Shown here in pieces: positions 33,326-43,100 of a DNA stretch of 47,776 bases (positions are counted from its first letter, which is position 1; the number at the start of each line of letters is the position of its first letter). Origin of the DNA: JAEUNJ01 sp052035955 (GTDB lineage: Bacteria > Pseudomonadota > Gammaproteobacteria > Burkholderiales > Rhodocyclaceae); contig JBPOHD010000077.1 in assembly GCA_052035955.1 (NCBI GenBank), positions 1-47,776 of the forward strand, given 5' to 3'. Position numbers and translations under genes: made by a program. Under the pieces are notes generated by a model. That model was not told the origin of the DNA, did no database searches, and saw only the letters and a list, made by a program, of their open reading frames with translations.

Positions 33326-34099
33326 ATGATCAGATCCAGAGAGAATCCTGCGTTTCGCAGGCTCAAGGGGATATTCCGGGGAGGGCGGGAGAGCCGCGAA
33401 CATGGCCTCGCGGTCATCGAGGGTGCCCATCTCGTGGAGGCTTCCCTGTCTGCCGGAGTCGTTCCGGAGATGCTCGCGCTCAGCGAGACGGGGTGCGACC
33501 GGGCCGAGATGGCCGCCCTGTCGGAGCGGTCCCGATGCCGCGAGAAACTTGTTTTCGCCGATCCACTGTTTCGCGACCTCAGCGATCTCTTCGCACCGGC
33601 GGGCATCCTGGCGGTCATCCGCATTCCGGCGCCGCCAGAGGGCCCGTCGGGAGACCGGTGCGTGATGCTGGACGGCGTCCAGGATCCCGGGAACGCGGGT
33701 TCGATACTGCGTTCCGCCGCCGCCGCGGGGATACCCGAAATCTGGTTCGGCAGGGGCTGCGTCGCCGCCTGGTCGCCGCGCGTCCTGAGGTCCGCCCAGG
33801 GGGCGCATTTCCGGCTGCGAATAGGCGAGAACGCCGACCTGGCGGAAATGACCGGCAGATTTCCGGGACGGCTCGCGGCGACCGTCGCCCGCGGGGGTGC
33901 TCCGCCCTGGGAGCACGACCTGCGCGGAAACGTCGCCTGGTTGTTCGGCAGCGAGGGGGCCGGGCTCAGCCCGGCGCTGTCGGAAACCGCAGGCATCCGG
34001 GTGACCCTGCCCATGGCGGAGGGAACCGAATCCCTGAACGTGGCCGCAACGGCAGCAATCTGTTTCTTCGAATCGATCAGGCAGGAAAAGGGAGGTTGA
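33326..34099 (+). CDS. SpoU (SPOUT)-family RNA 2'-O-methyltransferase
   Basis: 257 residues from ATG 33326; a GTG at 33320 in frame is an alternative. The N-terminal substrate-binding domain starts MIRSRENPAFRRLKGIFR and includes HGLAVIEGAHLVEA. The SPOUT knot motifs are all visible: MLDGVQDPGNAGSILRSAAA (motif 1), WLFGSEGAGLS (motif 2) and LPMAEGTESLNVAATAAI (motif 3). It transfers methyl from S-adenosylmethionine to a ribose in rRNA or tRNA. The frequent location after rnhB fits an rRNA methyltransferase, but the exact target cannot be told. The stop is four bases from the receptor start, with GGGAGG in its last codons. Confidence 0.93.
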   Translation: MIRSRENPAFRRLKGIFRGGRESREHGLAVIEGAHLVEASLSAGVVPEMLALSETGCDRAEMAALSERSRCREKLVFADPLFRDLSDLFAPAGILAVIRIPAPPEGPSGDRCVMLDGVQDPGNAGSILRSAAAAGIPEIWFGRGCVAAWSPRVLRSAQGAHFRLRIGENADLAEMTGRFPGRLAATVARGGAPPWEHDLRGNVAWLFGSEGAGLSPALSETAGIRVTLPMAEGTESLNVAATAAICFFESIRQEKGG

Positions 34100-34102
34100 T
34101 CC

Positions 34103-36130
34103 ATGAGATCGAAAAAAATGGCGGCTTTGGCCGTCGTACTGTGGCATGCAGGTGGACCCGCAGCGGCAGAGGATTCGGGGCCGACGGCGGAAGTTGCGGA
34201 TTTCCCAGTGGTTCTGACCGCGTCGCGTCTTCAGCAGACGGCGGCCGACGCACCGGCCTCGATCACCGTGATCGATCGCCGAACCATTGCATTGTCCGGC
34301 GCTCGGCAGGTGTCGGATCTGATCCGGCTGGTTCCTGGATTCGCCATCGGCTATATCAACGGAAACTCGCCCGTCGTTGCCTACCATGGCCTGTCGGACG
34401 CCTACTCGCGACGGATGCAGGTGCTGGTGGATGGCGTGTCCATCTACAGCCCCCTTTGGGGCGGCGTCGACTGGAGCGAGTTGCCCCTGGCGGTGGAGGA
34501 CATCGAACGCATCGAGGTCGTGCGCGGGCCGAACGCCGCTTCGTATGGTGCCAATGCGTTTCTCGGCACGGTGAATATCCTGACCCGTGAGCCGGCTGCC
34601 GAGCGGGGTGGCGGCATCCGCATGAACTCGGGTCGACGGGGCTTGGCGGACGCTTCCGCCTTCGTCTCGGGCCGCGACGAGTCCCTGAGTTGGCGCATTT
34701 CGGCCGGCCGGCGGGAGGACGACGGATTCGACAAGTTGCCCGACTCCAGTCGTTTCACCTTCCTCAACATGCGCGGGCAATTGCGGCTGACGGATCGGGA
34801 CGAGGTTTCCCTGATCTATCGGCACGGACGGGGACGCCTGGACCAGGGATACCTGGATCATCCGAACAACGGGCTGCGACCGCGAACCACCGAAGCCGAC
34901 ACCTTCAATGTCCGATGGACCCGGGCCCAGGGGCCGGACGAGGAAACCTGGGTGCAGGCCTCGGCCCAGCGGCGGCGCAGCCTGGAGTCGCTGCTCATCT
35001 CCGACGTCGTGAACTTTCCTCCGGTGGTCCCGTTCACCCTGCGCATCAGTTCCGACTACGAATCCCGGCGAAACGAGATCGAGTTCCAGCAGACCACGCG
35101 ACTTGGCGCGAACCTGCGGGGGGTCTGGGGCGGGCAATATCGCCAGGACGGCGTCCGTTCCGAGCCCTATTTCTTTCGCAACGACTGGATGGAGTCGGAT
35201 CTGTCCCGTCTGTTCGGCAGCCTGGAGTGGCGGCCTCTGCCCGGGGTTCTGACCCATGTGGGCGCGATGTACGAATCGAATTCCATCGTCGCCGGCGCCT
35301 GGTCGCCGCGGATATCAGTCAGCATGACACCCGTCGATGGCCATACGCTCAGGGTCGGGGCCTCGGCCGCCCGCCGGACGCCAACGTTGTTCGAAGAGCA
35401 GGGAAATCAGTCGTTCCGCTTTCCGAACGAGATCAGGTCCTTTCTGGAAGGCCTGCTGGCGCTTCCGCTGCCGCCGGCGACTCGCGCCACCATCGTCGGC
35501 TGGCTCTCGAAGCCCATGGCCACCCGCTTCCTCGCCAGCGGCCAGTTGCAGGACGAGCGGATCCTCTCCCGGGAAGTCAGCTACGTGGGCAGCCTGGATC
35601 ACGGACGCTTCAGTTGGGAGTTACGCTGGTTCAGCGACCAGTTGAGTGGCCTGATCAGCACCATCAAGGTCCCCTACCGGACCGTTACCGACACGAAGAC
35701 CCTCGATTTCCGGAACATGGAGTACGCCCGTGAAAGGGGCGCCGAACTTGCCCTCGTTGCCAAGCCCCGCGCCGGAACCCTGATCCGCGTGGCCGCCTCG
35801 CGCAACCGAATCGAATCGGACAGCGCGGCGAACGTGGTCAGCGGTCCCAAGCACACGACCAGCCTGCTGGTCGGCCAGGAGCTTCCGGGCGACATCACCG
35901 CGAGCGCCGCCTTCTACCGGGTCGGCGCCTTCGCCTGGCTGGGCACTGGCGGCAACGTCATCCCCGCCCACGACACCTGGGATCTCCGGGTGGCCAGGCA
36001 GTTCATCCTGGGCGGGCGGAAAGGCGAGATCGCCTGGGTAAGCCAACAGACGCGCGGCCGAGACCTCGAGATGGTGGACACGATACCGAGGACGCGCAGT
36101 TCCTTCGTTCAGCTTTCACTTGCTTTCTAG
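34103..36130 (+). CDS. TonB-dependent outer membrane receptor
   Basis: 675 residues. Signal peptide (MRSKKMAALAVVLWHAGGPAAA, cleavage near residue 22). The plug domain occupies about residues 35-160, with FPVVLTASRLQQTAADAPAS (TonB-box-like region), VSDLIRLVPGF, MQVLVDGVSIY and IERIEVVRGPNAASYGANAF followed by GTVNILT. A 22-strand barrel follows, ending in FVQLSLAF with terminal Phe for BAM insertion. The ligand cannot be read; the short plug and AYSRRMQVLVDG resemble vitamin B12/iron-type or uncharacterised receptors that pair with ABC-type binding proteins. The downstream substrate-binding gene overlaps it by 11 bases, suggesting a shared ligand or signal. Confidence 0.93.
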   Translation: MRSKKMAALAVVLWHAGGPAAAEDSGPTAEVADFPVVLTASRLQQTAADAPASITVIDRRTIALSGARQVSDLIRLVPGFAIGYINGNSPVVAYHGLSDAYSRRMQVLVDGVSIYSPLWGGVDWSELPLAVEDIERIEVVRGPNAASYGANAFLGTVNILTREPAAERGGGIRMNSGRRGLADASAFVSGRDESLSWRISAGRREDDGFDKLPDSSRFTFLNMRGQLRLTDRDEVSLIYRHGRGRLDQGYLDHPNNGLRPRTTEADTFNVRWTRAQGPDEETWVQASAQRRRSLESLLISDVVNFPPVVPFTLRISSDYESRRNEIEFQQTTRLGANLRGVWGGQYRQDGVRSEPYFFRNDWMESDLSRLFGSLEWRPLPGVLTHVGAMYESNSIVAGAWSPRISVSMTPVDGHTLRVGASAARRTPTLFEEQGNQSFRFPNEIRSFLEGLLALPLPPATRATIVGWLSKPMATRFLASGQLQDERILSREVSYVGSLDHGRFSWELRWFSDQLSGLISTIKVPYRTVTDTKTLDFRNMEYARERGAELALVAKPRAGTLIRVAASRNRIESDSAANVVSGPKHTTSLLVGQELPGDITASAAFYRVGAFAWLGTGGNVIPAHDTWDLRVARQFILGGRKGEIAWVSQQTRGRDLEMVDTIPRTRSSFVQLSLAF

Positions 36131-37037
36131 GCGTCGAATCCTTCTCTGGATGTTGTCCGGACCACCCCTCGCAGGGGTGGTGGACCGGCTTTCGGCCCAG
36201 GAATCCCGGATCCTCCTGGTGGCCGACCCTGGCAGCCCCTCCGCCGCGGTGGTCGCCAGCCTGGTTTCCGAACTCCTGCGAGCCGGCCTGGTCGAGGATG
36301 CCGTACAGACCATTGCTTCCTCCCAGTGGTCACTGCCAGGTCCGGAAGTGGCTGTCGTCGTTCCCATCGGCGCCGCGGCGCTGCGTGCGGTCCAGAACCG
36401 GATCGCCAACCGGGCAATTGTCGCGCTCCAGGTGAGCCGGGCCGCCGTCGAGGCCGGCCCCTGGCTGACCGTCCGGGGCGCCGGGGACTTCGCGGCCGTC
36501 GTTCTCGATCAGCCATTGCCCCGATGGATGGCCCTCGTGGATATCGTATTGCCGGCCCGACGCGAGGTCGGGGTTCTCCTCGGGCCTTCGACCGCGGGTT
36601 TGCTGAAACCCCTGGAGAAGGCGGCCGCCGATCGGAACCTGAACCTGCATGTGGAACATCTGGGGGCCGAGGCCCAGTTGATCTCCGCCCTGGAACGCGT
36701 GCTGGCGCGGGCCAACGTGGTGCTCGCCCTCCCGGACCCGCTCGTGCACAACCGCAACACGGTCCAGCCCCTGCTGCTCACCACCTACCGGGCCGGCGTG
36801 CCCCTCGTCGGCTATTCCGAAGCCTATACGAATGCTGGGGCGATTCTCTCCCTCCATACGGTCCCGGAGCAGGTCGGACGACAGGGGGCCGAGGTGGTGT
36901 TGTCCGTCCTTCGCGGACGGCCCCCGGCGGGTCTCCTGGCCCCACGCCAGTTCCGGATCTCGGCGAATCCGACCGTTGCCCGGTCCTTGGGCATCGTCCT
37001 TCCCCCGGTGGGAGAGATCGAGGATCGCATCCCCTGA
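36120..37037 (+). CDS. Orphan ABC-type substrate-binding protein (ABC_sub_bind family)
   Basis: 305 residues from TTG 36120, overlapping the receptor gene by 11 bases; ATG 36150 is the only other good start. TTG is favoured because it supplies a basic n-region (LSRRRILLW) before the hydrophobic stretch, giving a plausible export signal. The fold is a two-lobed periplasmic binding protein of the PF04392 type: ESRILLVADPGSPSAAVVA, VLLGPSTAGLLKPLEKAA, NVVLALPDPLVHNRNTVQPL, and GVPLVGYSEAYTNAGAILSLH near the C-terminus. No permease or ATPase gene is present in the window, so it may act as a periplasmic sensor or as partner of the TonB receptor; that is inference. Confidence 0.82.
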   Translation: MLSRRRILLWMLSGPPLAGVVDRLSAQESRILLVADPGSPSAAVVASLVSELLRAGLVEDAVQTIASSQWSLPGPEVAVVVPIGAAALRAVQNRIANRAIVALQVSRAAVEAGPWLTVRGAGDFAAVVLDQPLPRWMALVDIVLPARREVGVLLGPSTAGLLKPLEKAAADRNLNLHVEHLGAEAQLISALERVLARANVVLALPDPLVHNRNTVQPLLLTTYRAGVPLVGYSEAYTNAGAILSLHTVPEQVGRQGAEVVLSVLRGRPPAGLLAPRQFRISANPTVARSLGIVLPPVGEIEDRIP

Positions 37038-37107
37038 GCAGGCCGTGACGGTCCGGGCGGTCTCGGGGGACCGATAACCGGGCGGCCGGGACTACCCGAA
37101 CGGACCA

Positions 37108-37135
37108 TTGCGGTCCCCGATCTGCCAGTTAGAAT
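37108..37135 (+). promoter_or_regulatory. Sigma70-like promoter of the RTX operon
   Basis: TTGCGG (37108-37113), 16 bases, TAGAAT (37130-37135), about 55 bases before the ATG at 37190. The -35 lies in an inverted repeat GGACC-ATTGC-GGTCC (37102-37116), a possible operator. A further hairpin CGCCGG/CCGGCG (37147-37152 with 37165-37170) falls in the leader. Confidence 0.6.
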
Positions 37136-37189
37136 GACCGCAGAATCGCCGGGTTAACCCCTTTCCGGCGGCGTTTCGGAGTGTCCGTC

Positions 37190-40100
37190 ATGTCCTATTT
37201 GAAAGACGACGCAAGTCTTTTCGTCCTTGGAACCGCGTTCGACGACATTTTCGACGACCTCGGCAACGCCCTCTCCCAGACTCTCCAGGGTGCCCAGGGG
37301 AACGACACCTACCTGATCCGGGGAAATTCGACCGACCTCCTGCTGGAATTGGCGGGCCAGGGGACGGATACGGTGGTCATCGACCATACGGCCCTGGCCG
37401 GTGCCAGCTACACCCTGGGCGACAACCTCGAAAACCTGATCGTCCGCATTGCCGTTGCCGGCAAGACCTGGCAGGGCAACGGACTTGCCAATGTCATTAC
37501 CCTGGTCGACGGCTCGGGTACCTGGAACGATACCCTGGACGGCGGCGGCGGCAACGATACCCTGGCCGGGGGCCTGGGCGACGACGTTTATCTGGTCGAC
37601 GCGACGGCGGACGTGGTGGTCGAGGCGACAGGGGCCGGCGCTGACGAAGTGTTGTCGACGGCGCCCACCTATACCCTTGGAGCCAACCTCGAAGACCTGA
37701 CGCTGGCCGGCAGCGGACATATCTCGGGGGTTGGCAACGCGCTCGACAACCTGCTGACCGGAAACGGGGGAAACAACAGCCTGGATGGCGGGGCCGGGAA
37801 CGATACCCTGTCCGGCGGCGGGGGCAACGACACCCTCCTGGGCAACAGCGGCGATGACCGCCTGGGCGGCGGTGCCGGCAATGACAGCCTTCAGGGGGGC
37901 ACCGGAAACGATGCCTACCTCGTCACCGATGCCGGCGATTCGGTCGTGGAGGCAGCCGCCTCCGGCCAGGACCGGGTGATTCTCGGTGATTCCCTGGCCA
38001 GCCATGTCCTGGCAGCCAACGTGGAAGATCTCTACCTGGCCGACGAGGACGGCTACGCGGGCCCGCTTGGAAAGACCGGCATCGGCAACGCACTGGACAA
38101 CCTGATCCTCGGAACGGCCTATGCGGATAACATCGACGGCGCGGCCGGCAACGATACCCTCAACGGCCTCGCCGGCGCCGATACCCTGCGGGGCGGGGCC
38201 GGCAACGACAGCTACGTGACCGACGACAGCGGCGATCAGGTCGTCGAGAACGCCGGCGAGGGCAGCGACACGGTGTATTCCACCGTTAACTTCCTGCTGG
38301 GTGACAACGTCGAGAATCTGGTCCTGTCGGGCCCCGGCCATCTGGTCGGCGCCGGCAATGCGCTGGCCAACCTGATGGCCGGCAACGCGGGAAACAATCT
38401 GCTGACGGGTGGCGGCGGCAACGACACCCTGGTGGGCGGTGCCGGCAACGACGTCCTCCAGGGCGGCGCCGGCGACGACAGCTACGACCTCGATGCCATC
38501 GGCGACACCGTGCTGGAGCGGGCCGGCGAGGGCAAGGATACGGTGTCCTCCTCCGTGGACGTCGTCGCACTCGCAGCCAACGTCGAGAACCTCCTATTGA
38601 CCGGCGGAGCGGATCTCCGGGGCTACGGGAACGAATTGCCCAACCAGATCACCGGCAACAGCGGCAACAATGTCCTCTCCGGCGGTGCCGGAAACGACAC
38701 TTTGGCCGGCGGCGCCGGGAACGACACCTTCGTCGTCGATTCGGCGACGGACGTGGTCACCGAACTGGCCGGCGCGGGGACGGACCTGGTCGTTCTGGCC
38801 GGATATGGCGCCGCCGCGGTCTTCGTGCTGCCCGCAAATGTCGAGAACCTGCGCATCGAATCCGGCGAGGGCACCCTCTGGGCCAAGGGCAATTCCCTCG
38901 ACAACCTGCTGGCCGGAAACGCCGGCGCCAATCAGCTGGACGGCGATGCCGGCAACGATACGCTGGCCGGCGGCGTCGGTGCCGATACCCTGCTCGGAGG
39001 GGCCGGCAACGACCGGCTCGATGGCGGTAGCGGTGGCGATCTCATGAAAGGCGGGGCAGGCGACGATTCCTACGTGGTCAATACCGCTTCCGACCAGGTG
39101 GATGAATCCACGGCCGCGGCCGGCGCCGGTATCGACACGGTGTTTTCCTACCTGCGCACCACCGACCTCGGCAACTCGGCCATATTCCGGAAGTCGCTGG
39201 GAGCGACGGGGACCGATGTCATCGAGAACGTGACGCTCGCCGATTCGGCCCTCGATGCCGTGGGCAACGCCCTGGCCAACGTGCTGCGCGGCAACGGGCT
39301 GGCCAATGGACTCGCCGGTGGGGCGGGGAACGACACCTACTACGTGGACCTGAAGGACACCGTGGACGAGAGCCTGCTGCGTTTTGGCGGCAGTGCCCTC
39401 GCCGATGCGGGCGGAACGGATTCCGTGGTCCTCGACGTGGGCGCGGCGAATGCCGGCTTGCCGGTGATCATGCTCGACCTGGCGACTCGCTACGCCTTCG
39501 TCGAGAACATGAGCCTGCTCGGCACCGGCAACTACGGCATTACCGGCACGGCCGCCGCCAACCTCCTGGTCGGCAACGACGGGGCCAATTTCCTCCAGGG
39601 CCTGGCGGGCGCCGACGACATGCGCGGCGGCAAGGGGGACGACGGCTACCAGGTGGACAATGCCGGCGACAAGCTGACCGAGAACGCAGGCGAAGGCACG
39701 GACACGGTGTACAGCCAGATCGCCTACACCCTCGGCGCCAACCTGGAAAACCTTTATCTGACCGGTGCCGGCAACCTCGCCGGGACCGGCAACGCGGCGG
39801 ACAATGCCATCCACGGGACCGCGGCGGCCAATGTGCTCACCGGAAACGACGGCAACGACAGTCTCTACGGCTATGGTGGTAACGACAGCCTGGCTGGCGG
39901 CAATGGCAATGACTGGATGGATGCCGGCACGGGTGCGGATACCCTGGCCGGCGGTTCCGGCGACGATACCTACGTGATCTACGGCACGGCAACGCTGAAC
40001 GAACTGGCAGGGCAGGGCAACGACACGCTGATCGTGAATGGGGGCGCCGCCTTCGCCACGGGCGGTGCTCCCTTCGTCCTCGGGACCGGAATTTCCATGG

Positions 40101-43100
40101 AGGTCCTGCGTGCCGCCGCTGGCCTGCACGCCACCGGATTGACCGGCAATGGCGGCGACAACGTCCTGGTCGGCAATGCCGGCGACAACAAGTTGGTCGG
40201 CGGTGGCGGCAACGACAGCTTCGACGGCAATGCGGGCGGCAACGACAGCATGACCGGCGGCACAGGCGCCGATGCATTCCGCTTCGACGGCGTGGCCAAT
40301 TCTCTGGGTGCGGACGTGGTCGACGGAGGTGGCGGCGCGGCCCTCGACAGTCTTTGGGCATTGTTGAACGGTGCCGGCATCGGCAGCGGCCTCGATGTCA
40401 GCCAGGTGGAGGTCATCAATTTCGTCACCACCGGCGCCGCCAGCATCGTCGATTTCAGCAATGTCGACACGTCACCGGCGACCCAGGTCAACGTCACCGG
40501 GTCTGGCGACCTCGCGTTGACCGCCGTGGCTGGAGCCGGCAACACGCCGGTCTTTGCCCTCAACAACTACAGCGGGACTTTCAGCGCCGATGCCGCCGCC
40601 ACCCCCGGCATGACGATAGCGCTCAACAATGCAACGGCCACCGTCGCCTTCGATGCCGACATCAGCGGTGCCCTGAGCTTCAAGGTGGTCGGCACGCCCA
40701 CCGCCGGCACCAACCAGATCACCCGCGACGGGGCCGGCGGGAGCCCGGACCTCGTCCTCACGGGCGCCGGCAGCATCGGCCTTGCCAACCTGGACCAGGC
40801 CGTGTTGAACGCGGCCGCCCAGACCATCACCCTCGACGCCTTCGCCGGTACGGCGACCCTCGACGTCGCCAGTTCCGGCGGCGGCGCCGACCTCATCCGA
40901 CTGCTCGTCAATGGCAGCCTGGCTACCGTCAATACCACGGGCATCGAGACCCTGGAGATCGACACATCCGTCGAGGGCGGCCTGAGCCTGTTGCAGTTGG
41001 TCCAGGCGGCGAGCAACACCGTCCGCCTGCTGGGAGGCCAGGATGTCGTCATCAGCGGCATGAATGCCGGGACCGTGGACGCGACGGCCTACACCGGCGC
41101 CACGCTGCGCGCGGTCAATACCGCGGCCGGAGCGGCGACCTGGAATTTCAGCAAGGCCGACGTGGCGGCCTGGGTCACCGGCGGCGGCGGCGCCGACACC
41201 TTCAACTTCAACCTGGACACCGGGGCGCCGACCCTGGACAGCGCCGACCGGGTGGACGGCGGCGGTGGTACGGACACGGTCGCGGCCAACGTGACCGGCC
41301 TCAGCGGGGCCAGTACGGGCGGCCTGCACCTGGCCAACGTGGAGGTCCTCGCCCTGACCAACAACGGCACGGCCAATGTCGATGCCGCGGACATCGGCGG
41401 CGCCGACGTCACCCTGACGGGCACGGGGACCCTGACCACTTTGACGGGCCTGGCCGGCGACCTGGCCGCCGCTGCCTACGTAGGCAATTCATCGATCGAG
41501 GCGACTGCGGCCGTCGATGCCCTCTCGGGCCGCAACTACGGTTTCGGCACCGGCAACCATGTCATCGCCGTCGGCGGCGGCGGCGCCAACGACAGCTTCA
41601 ACTTTGGTGCCTCCGTGTTCGACACCAACGATTCGGTGGATGCCGGCGACAGCGGCGATGCGGATACGCTCACGGCGACCCTCGGTGGAGTCACCACGGC
41701 TTTGCACGTGCACGGGGTCGAGGGCCTGACTTTCGAGTTGACCGGCAGCAACACCATCGATGCCAGTGACATCGTCGGCGCCAATGCCATCGTGTTCACC
41801 GACGCCGGCGCCAATGCCGGCACGCTGACCATGAGCGGTTTCAACGGCGGCGGCATCACGATCAACAAGACCGCGCCCCTGGCCACGGCCGCCTTCAAGA
41901 TGAACCTGACGGGCGGCGCCGGGAACGACGACTTCACGGGCGGCAATGGCGCCTCCGGAAACGATACCCTCGACGGCGGCCGCGGCGACGACGTCCTGAC
42001 CGGGCTGGCCGGCGCGGACAGCCTGCTCGGTGGCAGCGGCAACGATACCCTGGATGGCGGTGCCGGCGCCGACACGCTGCTGGGTGGTGCCGGCAATGAC
42101 CGCTTCGTCGGCGGGGCGGGAATCGACTCGATGGACGGCGGCGCCGGTTACGACGTCCTCGATTATTCGGCGGCCGTGAGTGCAGTGACCATTTTCCTCG
42201 GCGCCGCCGGGGTCAACAACGACGGCACGGGTGCCAACGACGTGCTCGTTGGCGGATTCGAGCAGGTGGTCGGCGGGACGGCCGCCGACGGCTTTACCGT
42301 CGGTACCGGGGCCGCTGCCGGCACGGTCCTCGGCCGGGGTGACGATACCGTCTGGTACCTCGAGGGCAGGGGCGGCAACGATACCCTGACCGGGGCGGCC
42401 AACGGCACCGCCGCGAATTATGGCTATTTCGCCATCGCCAGCTACGAAAGCGAGAGCAACGCGGTCTTCGCCAATCTCGGCGCCACCAACATCCTTGCCG
42501 ACGCCATCGTCGTCGACGGCGTCGTGCTCAATCCCGGCGCGGCCATGAACGGCAACCGGGCCACCGCGTCCGGCGCCGGAACCGATGTCCTGGCCAACAT
42601 CGACGGCATCCGCGGCAGCGCCCAGGCAGACGTTCTGGTCGGCGGCGGCGGCAGCACCAACGCCGTCGGCTTCCTGGTCGAGACTTTCATCGGCGGGGCC
42701 GGCAACGATTTCATCGCCGGCAGTGCCGGGGCGGCCACCGCGGGCACCGTCGATACAACGGACTTCGACCGGGCGGACTATCTCGGCGCCATCGCCGGCA
42801 TCAATGCCAATACCGCCCTCGGAAAGGTATCCGACGGCCAGGGCGGGATCGACGTCCTGCGCGACATCAACATGATCCGCGGCTCCGGTTTTTACGACAT
42901 CATCGTCGGGCGAGATACCTCCGGCGTCGGCGACCAGGACTTCGAGGCCTTCGAGGGCATGGCCGGCGACGACGAGATCGACGGCGGCGGTGGTTTCGAC
43001 CGGGCCGAATACCGCTACTCGCCGGCCGGCGTCGTGGCCAACCTGGGGACCGGCATCGCCCAGGACGGCTGGGGAAATACGGACCACCTGACCGGTTTCG

